This document shows, one piece after another, positions 33,817-44,283 of a stretch of 64,000 bases of DNA (position 1 is its first letter; every line of letters begins with the position of its first letter). Source of the DNA: a bacterium (GTDB lineage Bacteria; Bacillota; Clostridia; Oscillospirales; Acutalibacteraceae); NCBI GenBank assembly GCA_020625875.1, contig JAHLAX010000033.1, positions 1 to 64,000 of the forward strand, written 5' to 3'. Below the pieces are notes generated by a model. That model saw nothing but the letters and a program-made list of their open reading frames with translations, was not told the DNA's origin and made no database searches. A program made the position numbers and the translations under genes.

Positions 33817-36231
33817 TTAAGGCTTAACAACAATATTTACAATGCGTCCCTTAACGTAAATTTCTTTAATAATATTCATACCCTCAACCGCTTTTGCGAC
33901 GTTTTCGTCAGCCTTCGCGAGCGCCAAAACAGCATCCTGTTCAGCGTCTACGGGGATGTTAAGTCTTGTCTTGATTTTTCCGTTAACCTGTACCGCAATC
34001 TCAATAGTCTCTTCTACACACTTGCTTTCGTCGTACTCAGGCCAGCTTTGTTCAGCTACAATACCGTCTCCGAGTTCACAGGCTTCCCATACTTCCTCAG
34101 CTACATGAGGAGCAAAGGGGCTTAACAGAATGGCAAAAATGCCGAGCTCTTTCTTTGAGATTGAGCCAAACGCGGTAACATCATTAATTAATGACATCAA
34201 CGCGGCGATAGCTGTGTTAAACTTGATATTCTCAATATCCTCTCCTACCTTCTTAATAGCTTTATGGAAGGCACTTTCAAGCTCGGAACGAATACTATCA
34301 CCGTCAACAAGAATATTCTGTAAGTTCCAAAAACGCTCGACAAATCTGCGGCAACCGCGGATACTGGACGGGCTCCACGGAGCGGCTTTCTCGAAGTCGC
34401 CTATGAACATTTCATACAGACGCATAGTATCAGCGCCGTACTCGTTGACAATATCGTCGGGGTTAACAACATTACCTCTGGATTTCGACATCTTCTCGCC
34501 GTTCTCGCCGAGAATCATACCATGGCTTGTACGCTTAGCGTAAGGCTCGGGAGTAGGAACAACGCCAATATCAAAGAGGAATTTATGCCAGAAACGGCTA
34601 TAAAGCAAGTGGAGAGTAGTATGCTCCATACCGCCGTTATACCAGTCAACGGGCGACCAATACTCAAGCGCTTCTTTTGAGGCGAGAGCTTCATTGTTAT
34701 GCGGGTCCATATACCTGAGGAAATACCACGATGAACCGGCCCACTGAGGCATAGTGTCGGTTTCTCTTGTCGCTTTACCGCCGCAGCAGGGACAAGTAGT
34801 GCTTATCCAGTCAGTCATTTTAGCGAGCGGAGACTCACCAGTATCAGTAGGCTCATAAGAATCAACCATAGGAAGTCTCAAGGGCAATTCGCTTTCATCG
34901 ATAGGAACAAAGCCGCACTTCTCACAGTGCACAATCGGAATGGGCTCTCCCCAGTAACGCTGACGCGAGAATACCCAGTCACGAAGCTTATAGTTGACCT
35001 TGGCTCTACCGATTCCATTTTCTTCAAGCCATACAATCATCTTTTTCTGAGCTTCTTCAACAGAAAGGTCATTGATAAAGCCGGAATTAACGAGGATACC
35101 TGTAGCGCAGTCGGTAAATGCCTCTGCCTGAACATCCTTGCCGCCTTTTACTACCTCGATAATTGGGAGGTCAAACTTTTTGGCGAATTCCCAGTCACGG
35201 GTATCATGAGCGGGGACAGCCATAATAGCGCCTGTACCGTAAGAAACAAGAACATAGTCAGATACAAAAATCGGAATCTTTTTATTATTTACAGGGTTAA
35301 TCGCCTCGACACCGTCGAGCTTTATGCCTGTTTTATCCTTGGCTACTTCTGTTCTTTCAAAGTCTGATTTCTTGGAAGCCTGAAGCTGATAATCTCTGAT
35401 TTCATCAATATTATTAAGCTTATCAGCCCACTTCTCGATAAGCGGATGCTCTGGCGAGATTACCATATATGTAGCGCCGAATAACGTATCACAGCGAGTT
35501 GTATATACGGTTAATGTATCGCCGGTAGTTGCCTTAAAATCAACCTCAGCGCCAGTTGAACGACCAATCCAGTTTATCTGCTGAGCTTTTACTCTTGCGG
35601 GATAATCCACCAAATCAAGGTCGTTTATTAATCTGTCGGCATAAGCGGTGATTTTGAGCATCCACTGGGATTTAACCTTGTGGATAACCTCACTGCCGCA
35701 ACGCTCGCATACGCCGTTTACGACTTCTTCGTTTGCGAGAACGCACTTACAGGATGTACACCAGTTAACATTCATCTCTTTTTTATAGGCTAAACCGCGC
35801 TTAAAGAGCTGAAGGAAAATCCACTGTGTCCACTTGTAATAATCGGGGTCGGTTGTGTTTATCTCTCGGCTCCAGTCAAACGAAATACCAAGGGACTGGA
35901 TTTGCTTTTTGAAACGCGCGATATTGTTCTTTGTTACGATTTCGGGATGAATATGATTTTTAATCGCGTAGTTCTCGGTAGGAAGTCCGAAAGCATCCCA
36001 ACCGATTGGATAAAGAACATTATAGCCCTGCAAGCGTCTTTTACGCGCAACTGTATCAAGCGCGGTATAAGGACGCGGATGACCTACGTGAAGTCCCTGC
36101 CCCGAAGGATACGGGAACTCAATAAGCGCGTAGAACTTTTCTTTTGAGGTATCATCAGAGGCGTGAAAGACGCCCTTGTCCTCCCAGATTTTCTGCCATT
36201 TAGGCTCAACAGCCTTATGGTTGTACTTCAT
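33817..36231 (-). CDS. leuS: Leucyl-tRNA synthetase
   Basis: Class I synthetase. HIGH-type motif [18 protein letters not shown] near 40-57, editing domain ([20 protein letters not shown] near 240), zinc-like Cys pairs at CTSCKC...CERCG and CEKCG...CPCCGG, and [10 protein letters not shown] near 575. 804 residues, bacterial type. Last gene of the large leftward operon that begins at the SPOUT methyltransferase. Confidence 0.98.
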   Translation of the reverse strand: MKYNHKAVEPKWQKIWEDKGVFHASDDTSKEKFYALIEFPYPSGQGLHVGHPRPYTALDTVARKRRLQGYNVLYPIGWDAFGLPTENYAIKNHIHPEIVTKNNIARFKKQIQSLGISFDWSREINTTDPDYYKWTQWIFLQLFKRGLAYKKEMNVNWCTSCKCVLANEEVVNGVCERCGSEVIHKVKSQWMLKITAYADRLINDLDLVDYPARVKAQQINWIGRSTGAEVDFKATTGDTLTVYTTRCDTLFGATYMVISPEHPLIEKWADKLNNIDEIRDYQLQASKKSDFERTEVAKDKTGIKLDGVEAINPVNNKKIPIFVSDYVLVSYGTGAIMAVPAHDTRDWEFAKKFDLPIIEVVKGGKDVQAEAFTDCATGILVNSGFINDLSVEEAQKKMIVWLEENGIGRAKVNYKLRDWVFSRQRYWGEPIPIVHCEKCGFVPIDESELPLRLPMVDSYEPTDTGESPLAKMTDWISTTCPCCGGKATRETDTMPQWAGSSWYFLRYMDPHNNEALASKEALEYWSPVDWYNGGMEHTTLHLLYSRFWHKFLFDIGVVPTPEPYAKRTSHGMILGENGEKMSKSRGNVVNPDDIVNEYGADTMRLYEMFIGDFEKAAPWSPSSIRGCRRFVERFWNLQNILVDGDSIRSELESAFHKAIKKVGEDIENIKFNTAIAALMSLINDVTAFGSISKKELGIFAILLSPFAPHVAEEVWEACELGDGIVAEQSWPEYDESKCVEETIEIAVQVNGKIKTRLNIPVDAEQDAVLALAKADENVAKAVEGMNIIKEIYVKGRIVNIVVKP

Positions 36232-36247
36232 AAAATCACCTTCCGAA

Positions 36248-36604
36248 TTAATCAGTTAATATATCCGATAAATCTACTTCCTTGCCATCCTGCCACAGGC
36301 GTTCAAGGTCGTAGAAATTTCTTGCTTCTTCATTAAACACACTTACGATAACGTCAGTATAATCGAGTAAAATCCAACTGTTTGAGCGATGCCCCTCAAT
36401 ATGATTAACTTTAATGCCAAGCTCACCCATTTTAAATTCCACTTCATCAGCCAGCGCCTTAACCTGTGTGCTGCTGCGTCCTGTAGCGAAAACCATATAA
36501 TCGGCTAATACGGTTACATCAGTAACCTCGATTATTCTAATATCCTGACCGAGCTTTGTATCTAGTATTTTAGCAATTTTTACAGCCTGTTCATAAGTTG
36601 TCAT
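36248..36604 (-). CDS. rsfS: Ribosomal silencing factor RsfS
   Basis: Binds L14 and blocks subunit joining when nutrients are short. 118 residues; conserved [49 protein letters not shown]. Its start codon overlaps the stop of yqeK (shared base at 36604). The neighbours yqeK and yhbY are the usual cluster. Confidence 0.96.
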   Translation of the reverse strand: MTTYEQAVKIAKILDTKLGQDIRIIEVTDVTVLADYMVFATGRSSTQVKALADEVEFKMGELGIKVNHIEGHRSNSWILLDYTDVIVSVFNEEARNFYDLERLWQDGKEVDLSDILTD

Positions 36605-37185
36605 TATAACAAACCTTTCTTTTCTAAACTAATTATTGTATCGTTATAACACGCCAGAGCGTTTGTATGTATTGTCAGCTTGCGCTTTGTTAAGTCGCTG
36701 ATTGTAAATTGCAAGCCGAAGAGCATCGCGTCCTCTATGCACTCAAAAGCTTTTTGACGCATAATATCAACGCCGTCATAATCGCGCTCATCCGAAATAA
36801 AATCAGCGGTGAAAATAATTTTTTCGAGCAGCGACATTCCAGCTCTGCCCGTTGTATGATAACGGATTGAATTAATAATATCCTCGTCCTTAATGCCGAG
36901 CACATCACGAACATATACACTCCCCGCTATCGCGTGCCAAAGCTTTGAGGTGCCCTGTTCGACAGCGTCAAGTATTATACCACCGTCAAGCATTATTTGC
37001 AACATTTCATCCTTAGGGATTTCTTTGCAACAATCGTGAAGAATACCCGCAACCTCTGCTTTTTCTACATCCGCGCCGTAATGCTCAGCAAGCTCAACAG
37101 CAGCCTTTGCGACATTGACGCTGTGGATATAGCGCCTTTGACCCATTCGCTCTTTTATAAGGGATAGATATTCGGACTTATTCAT
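36604..37185 (-). CDS. yqeK: HD-domain hydrolase YqeK (diadenosine tetraphosphatase)
   Basis: HD-domain protein; characterised family members hydrolyse Ap4A symmetrically to ADP. The HD motif is in RRYIHSVNVAKAA (His) and GILHDCCKEIP (His-Asp, about 47-57), with later metal ligands in LWHAIAG and IRYHTTGR. 193 residues. The gene nadD, which normally stands between yhbY and yqeK, is missing. Confidence 0.92.
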   Translation of the reverse strand: MNKSEYLSLIKERMGQRRYIHSVNVAKAAVELAEHYGADVEKAEVAGILHDCCKEIPKDEMLQIMLDGGIILDAVEQGTSKLWHAIAGSVYVRDVLGIKDEDIINSIRYHTTGRAGMSLLEKIIFTADFISDERDYDGVDIMRQKAFECIEDAMLFGLQFTISDLTKRKLTIHTNALACYNDTIISLEKKGLL

Positions 37186-37211
37186 ACAATCACGCCCTTT
37201 ATTATAATGAA

Positions 37212-37514
37212 CTACGTTTTACTTTTCGGCAATCTTATAACAGGTTCGTCGGGATTTGGTCTGTATAGAACAAATTTTGAGCCTATTATCTGTACAGAAT
37301 CGCTGTCGGTTTTCTCGGAAAGAATATCAGCCGCTTCACGTGGAGTTAAAGGACAATTTTCAAGACATTTACCTTTAATAATCTCACGCGCGGTTAAAGC
37401 GTCATCAACCTGTTTTACAATTTGTTCAGTCATTCCGCCTTTACCGACATATACAATCGTATCTATACTATTAGCTAAACCGCGCAAATAAGCGCGCTGT
37501 TTACTGGTCAGCAT
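37212..37514 (-). CDS. yhbY: YhbY family CRM-domain RNA-binding protein
   Basis: Single CRM domain that associates with pre-50S particles. 100 residues; LTSKQRAYLRGLANSID, YVGKGGMTEQIVKQVDDALTAREIIKG (the GxxG-like loop is at GKGG) and VQIIGSKFVLYRPN. It overlaps rdgB by 14 bp. Confidence 0.93.
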   Translation of the reverse strand: MLTSKQRAYLRGLANSIDTIVYVGKGGMTEQIVKQVDDALTAREIIKGKCLENCPLTPREAADILSEKTDSDSVQIIGSKFVLYRPNPDEPVIRLPKSKT

Positions 37515-38103
37515 GTTTATCCTCCAAATATTTTTTTAGCTCCTGCTTAAAAGCTCTGAGCGCCTTTCCTCTATGACTCACTTTATCCTTTTCTTCAGAT
37601 GTAAAGTTACCGAACGACACGCCATCATAAAGGAAAATCGGGTCGTAACCAAATCCGCCGTTGCCCTCGGGCTTTTGAGCAATCTCACCGTAACAATAAT
37701 CCTCAACCTGTATAATATCACCGTTCGGGAAAACGCAGGTAATTGCGCAGGTGTAGTGAGCTCCTCTGTCTTTGATGCCTGCAAGCTTATTTAGTATTAA
37801 TTCATTTTTATCTGTATCAGTCGCGTTTTTTTCTCCAAAACGAGCTGAATATATACCAGGCTCACCGTTCAGAGCGTCAACGCATATTCCAGAATCATCA
37901 GCTATTGCGGGCAAGCCTGATTTCTGGCATGCGGCGTAAGCTTTGATGTAGGAGTTATCTTTAAATGTCTCGCCGTTTTCTTCAACATCATCAAGGGATA
38001 TTCCCTCTTGCTTAGCTGTAACGGCGTTTATTCCCAAAGGACTGAGAATACGCTCAAGTTCTATTAATTTTTTTTGATTATTTGTAGCAATAATATACTT
38101 CAT
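37501..38103 (-). CDS. rdgB: XTP/dITP diphosphatase (RdgB/HAM1)
   Basis: House-cleaning enzyme that hydrolyses non-canonical purine triphosphates. N-terminal ATNNQKKLIELERIL, EENGETFKDNSYIKA, ADDSGICVDALNGEPGIYSARF and GFGYDPIF are all present. 200 residues. It stands between ftsY and yhbY, close to a DNA repair/segregation context. Confidence 0.96.
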   Translation of the reverse strand: MKYIIATNNQKKLIELERILSPLGINAVTAKQEGISLDDVEENGETFKDNSYIKAYAACQKSGLPAIADDSGICVDALNGEPGIYSARFGEKNATDTDKNELILNKLAGIKDRGAHYTCAITCVFPNGDIIQVEDYCYGEIAQKPEGNGGFGYDPIFLYDGVSFGNFTSEEKDKVSHRGKALRAFKQELKKYLEDKHADQ

Positions 38104-38105
38104 AA

Positions 38106-39017
38106 TTAACTGAAATCAAACAACGCTTTTGAAAATTCCTCGGGATCAAACGGCTGCAGGTCATCAATCTGTTCGCCTACGCCAATGAACTTAACGGGAA
38201 CATCAAGCGTATTCTTAATAGCAAGAATAATTCCGCCCTTGGCTGTACCATCGAGCTTGGTTAAAACTATACCAGTGATACCTGTAGCTTCTTTAAAGTG
38301 CTCAACCTGAGAAACAGCATTCTGCCCAGTTGTAGCGTCGAGCACGAGCAGAACCTCTTTATCTGCGTCGGGCAGTTCTCTGTCAATAACTCTGTTAATT
38401 TTTGCGAGCTCATCCATAAGATGCTTTTTGTTATGAAGTCTGCCCGCTGTATCCGCAATAATAACATCCGCGCCTCTTGCCTTAGCGGCAGAGATAGAAT
38501 CATAAACTACAGCTGCGGGGTCACTGCCCTCGTTTTGTTTGATTATATCACAGCCGCTTCTGTCAGCCCAGATTTCAAGCTGGTCAATAGCCGCCGCGCG
38601 GAAAGTATCGGCAGCCGCAAGCAATACCTTTTTGCCCTCGCTTTTGAAACGGTTAGCCATTTTGCCGATGGTTGTGGTTTTACCGACGCCGTTAACGCCG
38701 ATTACCAGAATCACTGAAGGCTTGGTGTTAAGATTGAGTTCCTGACCGCCGGTCAGCATTTCGGTGACAACCTCCTGAAGAAGTCCGCGGATTTCTTCGG
38801 GGTCGGTTGTACCTTTTTCTTTTACTTTAATTTTTACTTTATCACATATTTCTTCAGCAGTGGCAACGCCGACATCACCCATCACAAGAAGCTCCTCAAG
38901 TTCTTCAAAAAGCTCCTCGTCAATTTTTGTGAATGACTTGAGCATAGAGTCAATCTGACCTATGACACTGTCACGCGTTTTTTTAAGACCTTCTTTTATC
39001 TTTTTAAAAAGCCCCAT
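38106..39017 (-). CDS. ftsY: Signal recognition particle receptor FtsY
   Basis: SRP receptor GTPase that delivers nascent membrane proteins to the translocon. 303 residues with a short N-terminus and the NG domain: G1 [15 protein letters not shown] near 107, [12 protein letters not shown]3 [13 protein letters not shown] near 190, G4 [10 protein letters not shown] near 250. smc-ftsY adjacency is typical of Firmicutes. Confidence 0.97.
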   Translation of the reverse strand: MGLFKKIKEGLKKTRDSVIGQIDSMLKSFTKIDEELFEELEELLVMGDVGVATAEEICDKVKIKVKEKGTTDPEEIRGLLQEVVTEMLTGGQELNLNTKPSVILVIGVNGVGKTTTIGKMANRFKSEGKKVLLAAADTFRAAAIDQLEIWADRSGCDIIKQNEGSDPAAVVYDSISAAKARGADVIIADTAGRLHNKKHLMDELAKINRVIDRELPDADKEVLLVLDATTGQNAVSQVEHFKEATGITGIVLTKLDGTAKGGIILAIKNTLDVPVKFIGVGEQIDDLQPFDPEEFSKALFDFS

Positions 39018-39040
39018 TATTCATCTTCCTTTTAATATTA

Positions 39041-42000
39041 TTATATTCCAAGTTTTGCTGAAACCTCGCTTACTCTCAACTCAAGCAATTTGGAAACGCC
39101 CTCGTCCTGCATCGTAACGCCGTAGAGCACGTCGGCTTCTTCCATAGTACCGCGTCTGTGAGTGATGAGAATAAACTGAGTTTTGCCAGTAAGATTACGC
39201 ACATACTGAGCGAAGCGGTCAACATTAACCTCGTCCAGCGCCGCCTCAATCTCGTCCATTACACAGAATGGAGCGGGACGAACTTTCATTATAGCGAAGT
39301 AAAGAGCAATCGCTACAAGCGCCTTTTCGCCGCCTGACAGAGCGTCGAGATGAACGACGATTTTTCCGGGTGGGTGGACGATTATGTCAATTCCGCTTGT
39401 GAGAATATCCTCGGGGTCAGTGAGTGAAAGCGATGCTGTACCTCCGCCGAACAATTCTTTGAATGTAAAAGTGAAGTTTCGGTTAATCTCCTCAAACGCC
39501 TTTATAAACTCCTCCTGCATTTGTTTGGTGAGGTCACTTATAAGACGCTCAATCTCTTTCTTGGATTTTTCAACATCCTCAACCTGAGCGCTTATGAATT
39601 CATATCTTTCGGATACCTCTTTATATTCCTCGATAGCGCCTACGTTGACGTTTCCGAGATTACGTATTTTAGATTTCAACTCATTAAGCCTTGTTTTCGC
39701 GGTTGAAATGTTTTCAATCTCAATGGCGTTATCTTCAGCCTCTTTCTTTGTGAGCTGATACTCCTCCCAAAGCTTGGAAATAATATTGTCATATTCCTTT
39801 TGAAGATTGATTTTTCTTTCTTCAAGTCTGGCAAGCTCTCTGCCCGCGAGCTCACGCTCACTGGTTTTATCCTTTTCGAGAGTTCTGAGCTCAACAGAGC
39901 GTTTTTCAAGATTATTCTTTTTATTATTAATTCTCTCTATATCGTTGTTAAGAGAATTAATTTTATCTTTTAATTCAGAAATATCGTTGTTATAAGAATC
40001 TATGCGCTGAAGCGTAGAGCTGATTAGATAATTATACTGACCAATATCAGCTCTAATCTGAGCCTTGCGGTTATCTCTGTCTTTTTCGGATGTCATAGCA
40101 AATGATATTTCAGAATTGAGCGTTTCAATATCCTTTTTAGCTGTAACAATCTCCAGGCGGATATTCTGTAGTTGCTCTGACATTTCCTCACGCTGCTCAG
40201 AGAGCTTAGAACGACTGCCTGTGATGTCATTCACAAGCGCCTCATACTCGGATATAGCTGAATTAATATCGTCAAGACCGCTTTTAGCCTTTTGTTCATC
40301 AGCCTTAAACTGTTCAATTCTGGACTTGCAGGACTCAACCTCTGACTTTGCGTTTTCGATAGCAGATTTTCTGTTATTCAAATCATTTTCGCAGGCTTTT
40401 GCCTCTGTAAGTATTCTGATTTGTTCCTGTTTAGAATTTGAGATCTCGGCTCTTGTCGCCTGAATATCGGCTTCGATAACAGTGTAGTCATCCAAAGCCT
40501 TTTGAGCGAGCTTTGCAGCTTCGTCAGCCTTAATCTGCAGCTGCTCGGCTTTCTTTTTGTTTTTTGTTATTTCACTCGCTCTTGATAACAAGCCCGACTT
40601 CTTGCCGAGGGAACCGCCCGTAAGAGAGCCGCCCGCGTTGACAACCTGACCGTCAAGAGTTACAACCTTAAACTTGTATCCATATTTTTTGGCAATAGAA
40701 GCGGCGCTGTTAATATCCTCGGCGACAACAATTCTGCCAAGTAAGGATTTTAGAATATTATCATACTCAGGTTTACAGGAACACAAATCTGAAGCTATCC
40801 CGATAAAACCATAGCAGTCATCAAGACCGTTTTCGTTCAAAAATTTCGGCTTAATCGTGTTTATCGGCAGGAATGTCGCGCGTCCGCCGTCAGTTTTCTT
40901 GAGATGAGATATTGCCGCTTTGGCATCTTGCTCTGTAGCAACAACAACATTCTGCATCGCAGCGCCTAAAGCAATCTCAACAGCGACGGTGTATTCCTCG
41001 GGCACCTCAATAATACGAGAGACAGGACCTCTGATGCCTTTAAGTCTGCCCTCTTTATAGCTCTTCATTACATTCTTAACGGAATATGAAAAGCCCTCCA
41101 GATTACGCTCTAAATCCTCAAGCAGTTTTACACGCCTTAGCGCTTCCTGAGCGTCAAGACCCAAAGTATCAGCCTGAACTTTAAGCTCATCACGTTTTTT
41201 ACGGCGTGAATCAAGCTTGATCTCGAGACCTTTCAGAGAATTCGATAAAGAGTCAACTTTTTCATTTATCTCGTTAAGTTGAGTTTTATAATTCTCAAAC
41301 ATTTCAAGAGTAGTATCGTACTGCTCCTGCCTGTCTGTATTAGTGCTTAAAATGTCCTCAATTCTGGACTGAAGCTCGTTTACGGAAGTTACACTCGTCA
41401 TCATTGTGACGCGGGCGTCAGCAGACTGAGCGGTAAGCTCGGCGAGTTTAGCGCTAAGCTCCTGAAGCTTATCGCTGCTGCGGCTCGAATCCGTATTAAC
41501 TATATTAAGCTTATCGGAAGTTTCGTCATAGTCGTTTTGCTTACTTTCAATTAACGCTTTAAGCTCTTCGATTTTTGCTCTTTTTACACCAATATCGGTT
41601 AAAGCGTTTTCAGCGTCGTTGTCAACCTTCTCAATTTCGGTTTCAAGGCGCTTGATATTATCTTCGTTATGCTGAATATCATTTTCAGCAACTGATACCG
41701 AGGATTTTTTTGAGCTTATTTCTGCTTGAATATTGTTTATTTCCTCACGGATTGACTCAATTTTTGTAGAATACTCAGCGCTAGCAATATAGTTTTTCTC
41801 TGTTTCGAGCTGAATATTGTCAAGCTCTTTGTCGACGTTATCATGCTGAAGGCGAAAAATTTGGAGCTTGTCCTCTTCCTCTTTCAGAACCTTATTGCTG
41901 TTGTTTAAAGTATTTACCCACAAAGCAATTTCTATATTTTTCTTTTCGCCTGAGTATTCAAGGAATTTTTCGGCTTTTTTAGACTGAGTTTTAAGTGGTC

Positions 42001-42607
42001 CGACACGTTCCTCAAGCTCGGTTACAATATCTCTTAGTCTTAAAAGATTATCCTCTGTGTGCTTAAGTTTTCTTTCGGATTCAAGCTTTTTATATCGGTA
42101 TCTTGAGATACCCGCCGCTTCCTCAAATATTTCTCGTCTGTCTTCGCTTTTAGATGAAACGATACTGTCAATTTTACCCTGACCTATCATCGAGTATCCG
42201 TCACGGCCGAGACCTGTATCCATAAATAGCTCGTTGACATCTTTAAGGCGAACCTGAGCGCCGTTTATAAGATACTCGCTGTCGCCGCTTCTGTAATATC
42301 GACGTGTAACGGCTACGTCATCGCCGTTATATGGCAGAAACCTGTCCTTGTTCTCAATATTCAGAGTAACCTCGGCGTAACCCTGAGCCTTTCGGTCATC
42401 GGTACCGTTAAAGACAACATCTTCCATTTTGGAGCAACGCAGACTTTTGGGCGATTGCTCGCCAAGCACCCAACGGATAGCGTCGCTTATATTGCTTTTA
42501 CCTGATCCGTTAGGTCCTACTACAGAAGTCATACCTGTATCAAAGGTTAATTTAGTTTTATCGGGAAATGTCTTAAAGCCTTGAAGTTCAAGGGATTTTA
42601 AAAGCAT
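39041..42607 (-). CDS. smc: Chromosome segregation protein SMC
   Basis: Condensin-type ATPase. N-terminal Walker A GPNGSGKSNISDAI (32-45), about 330 residues of coiled coil, the hinge (GIRGPVSRIIEVPEEYTVAVEIALGAAMQNVV near 520, GGSLTG near 655), a second coiled coil, and the C-terminal ABC signature LSGGEKALVAIAL with Walker B CVMDEIEAALD. 1188 residues. Its neighbours are rnc and ftsY as in Bacillus, with a radical SAM gene inserted between rnc and smc. Confidence 0.98.
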   Translation of the reverse strand: MLLKSLELQGFKTFPDKTKLTFDTGMTSVVGPNGSGKSNISDAIRWVLGEQSPKSLRCSKMEDVVFNGTDDRKAQGYAEVTLNIENKDRFLPYNGDDVAVTRRYYRSGDSEYLINGAQVRLKDVNELFMDTGLGRDGYSMIGQGKIDSIVSSKSEDRREIFEEAAGISRYRYKKLESERKLKHTEDNLLRLRDIVTELEERVGPLKTQSKKAEKFLEYSGEKKNIEIALWVNTLNNSNKVLKEEEDKLQIFRLQHDNVDKELDNIQLETEKNYIASAEYSTKIESIREEINNIQAEISSKKSSVSVAENDIQHNEDNIKRLETEIEKVDNDAENALTDIGVKRAKIEELKALIESKQNDYDETSDKLNIVNTDSSRSSDKLQELSAKLAELTAQSADARVTMMTSVTSVNELQSRIEDILSTNTDRQEQYDTTLEMFENYKTQLNEINEKVDSLSNSLKGLEIKLDSRRKKRDELKVQADTLGLDAQEALRRVKLLEDLERNLEGFSYSVKNVMKSYKEGRLKGIRGPVSRIIEVPEEYTVAVEIALGAAMQNVVVATEQDAKAAISHLKKTDGGRATFLPINTIKPKFLNENGLDDCYGFIGIASDLCSCKPEYDNILKSLLGRIVVAEDINSAASIAKKYGYKFKVVTLDGQVVNAGGSLTGGSLGKKSGLLSRASEITKNKKKAEQLQIKADEAAKLAQKALDDYTVIEADIQATRAEISNSKQEQIRILTEAKACENDLNNRKSAIENAKSEVESCKSRIEQFKADEQKAKSGLDDINSAISEYEALVNDITGSRSKLSEQREEMSEQLQNIRLEIVTAKKDIETLNSEISFAMTSEKDRDNRKAQIRADIGQYNYLISSTLQRIDSYNNDISELKDKINSLNNDIERINNKKNNLEKRSVELRTLEKDKTSERELAGRELARLEERKINLQKEYDNIISKLWEEYQLTKKEAEDNAIEIENISTAKTRLNELKSKIRNLGNVNVGAIEEYKEVSERYEFISAQVEDVEKSKKEIERLISDLTKQMQEEFIKAFEEINRNFTFTFKELFGGGTASLSLTDPEDILTSGIDIIVHPPGKIVVHLDALSGGEKALVAIALYFAIMKVRPAPFCVMDEIEAALDEVNVDRFAQYVRNLTGKTQFILITHRRGTMEEADVLYGVTMQDEGVSKLLELRVSEVSAKLGI

Positions 42608-42611
42608 TTAA

Positions 42612-43607
42612 TCACCTTTTATCCTTTATATCTATATCATATTTACCAAGATTATTATCTTTTTTAATTGTTACGTTATATCCCATATCCGACAAAGCGT
42701 TTATATTTGACTTGTTCTGTCCGATTAGTTTTGAAACTGACGAGGGATTAACTGTTACAATTATATCTTTTGAAGCGATATTATTAATGTTTTTAAAGAT
42801 TTTATCCAAAAAAATTTTATTCTCGCAGAGCTCTTTAAAAGCGGGATGATAATTATCACTTATACTGCCGTCTATAAGAGTATCACTGTAATGAAGACCG
42901 ACACGAATAACATCAATATTATTTTCTTCAAACATTAATAATAGTTTTGAACATAAATCAACAGATTCATGGAGTGTATATGGGACATATTCGCCTGTTT
43001 GATAAAAAACAGCGAGTTCTGTATCCTTCATTGTAATTGTCGGATAAATTCTAACGCAATCAGGCTTGAGCGCGATAAAATCCACAGCGGTTTTTAAATC
43101 GCTTTGAAAATCAGCTTTATACAAGCCTGTCATCATCTGTAATCCAAGATTAAAAGAATATGATTTTATCAATTTACAGGCTTTGATAATATCGTCCTTG
43201 CTGTGTCCCCTTTTATTCGCTGATAAAACATTGTCATCAGTGGACTGCGCCCCAAGCTCTATGGTAGTTACGCCATAGCTTTTGAGTACAGATAAAATTT
43301 CATCGTCAATATAATCCGGGCGGGTAGATATTCTTATACCCTTAAATTTATTAATAAACGGTTTAACCGAATCCAACAGTGAAAGCATATACGCTCTGTC
43401 AATCGCGGTAAAACTGCCGCCGAAAAATGCAATCTCGTAATCAGAGCTTTTTTCGCCTAAATCATCGAGCGCTTTTAATATTGTAGCTTTAACGTCGTCA
43501 GGAGTCGGTTGATATGACTGTCCCGTAATACGTTTCTGATTGCAGAATGAACACTGATGCGGACATCCGTTATGCGGAATAAACAGCGCAATATTACCGT
43601 GTTTAAT
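42612..43607 (-). CDS. Radical SAM protein (Elp3-like), AUU start
   Basis: The track gives only 42612-43388, which lacks the cluster motif. The same frame stays open upstream and reads GNIALFIPHNGCPHQCSFCNQ, a perfect CxxxCxxC radical SAM site, then YEIAFFGGSFTAIDR. The only start-like codon at the family N-terminus is ATT at 43605-43607 (IKHGNI...), which overlaps the rnc stop codon (TATTAA) and has TGGAG about 10 bp before it; no ATG, GTG or TTG exists in frame before 43388. The full product is 331 residues, similar in plan to clostridial Elp3-like radical SAM proteins at the rnc-smc locus. Substrate unknown. Confidence 0.85.
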   Translation of the reverse strand: MKHGNIALFIPHNGCPHQCSFCNQKRITGQSYQPTPDDVKATILKALDDLGEKSSDYEIAFFGGSFTAIDRAYMLSLLDSVKPFINKFKGIRISTRPDYIDDEILSVLKSYGVTTIELGAQSTDDNVLSANKRGHSKDDIIKACKLIKSYSFNLGLQMMTGLYKADFQSDLKTAVDFIALKPDCVRIYPTITMKDTELAVFYQTGEYVPYTLHESVDLCSKLLLMFEENNIDVIRVGLHYSDTLIDGSISDNYHPAFKELCENKIFLDKIFKNINNIASKDIIVTVNPSSVSKLIGQNKSNINALSDMGYNVTIKKDNNLGKYDIDIKDKR

Positions 43608-44280
43608 AGCCCATCAACTCCAAAGCTTCTCGAGCGGCGTTCTGTTCGGCTTCTTTCTTGCTTCTGCCGCCGCCCTTACCAATAACGTTGCTGTTTAAGC
43701 GCACCTCAAACACAAAATGCTTGTCGTGGTCGGGACCGCTCTCAGATACCAGCTTATAATCAATTCTCTCCCCAGGATTTTTCTGCACAATCTCCTGGAG
43801 AGTTGTTTTATAATCCTTGAAAGGCTTTTTATTCTGGCTCTTAATTTCGGGAATCACAAACCTGAGAATATGTTTTTTTGCGGGTTCCATACCTCCGTCA
43901 AGATAAATAGCGGCGATTACTGCTTCAAAAGCGTCAGATACTATTGACGGTCTATCAGCTCCTCCGCCGTTCTTTTCGCCTTTACTGAGATACAAATAGC
44001 TGCCAAGATTAATCATCTTGCCAAATTTATAGAGAGCTTTTTCGCATACAAGCGCAGAACGCAGCTTTGTAAGCTCACCCTCGGGTAATTCGGGACAATT
44101 CTCGTATATGTATTCCGCGACAACAATCGAAAGCACAGCGTCGCCTAAAAATTCAAGGCGCTCGTTATGCTTGACGTTGCTTCCCTTATGCTCATTAGCG
44201 AATGATGAATGAGTCAACGCCTGTCGCAAAAGGTTTTTATTATTAAAGGTATAATTAATCTGTTTTTCAAAGTCTTTCAT
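43603..44280 (-). CDS. rnc: Ribonuclease III
   Basis: Double-strand-specific endonuclease for rRNA and mRNA processing. Signature ERLEFLGDAVLSIVVAEY near 41 holds the catalytic acidic residues; DAFEAVIAAIYLDGG contains the other. C-terminal dsRBD from about 157 (DYKTTLQEIVQK to EAEQNAAREALELMGY). 225 residues. The stop overlaps the proposed AUU start of the radical SAM gene. Confidence 0.97.
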   Translation of the reverse strand: MKDFEKQINYTFNNKNLLRQALTHSSFANEHKGSNVKHNERLEFLGDAVLSIVVAEYIYENCPELPEGELTKLRSALVCEKALYKFGKMINLGSYLYLSKGEKNGGGADRPSIVSDAFEAVIAAIYLDGGMEPAKKHILRFVIPEIKSQNKKPFKDYKTTLQEIVQKNPGERIDYKLVSESGPDHDKHFVFEVRLNSNVIGKGGGRSKKEAEQNAAREALELMGY

Positions 44281-44283
44281 CTT

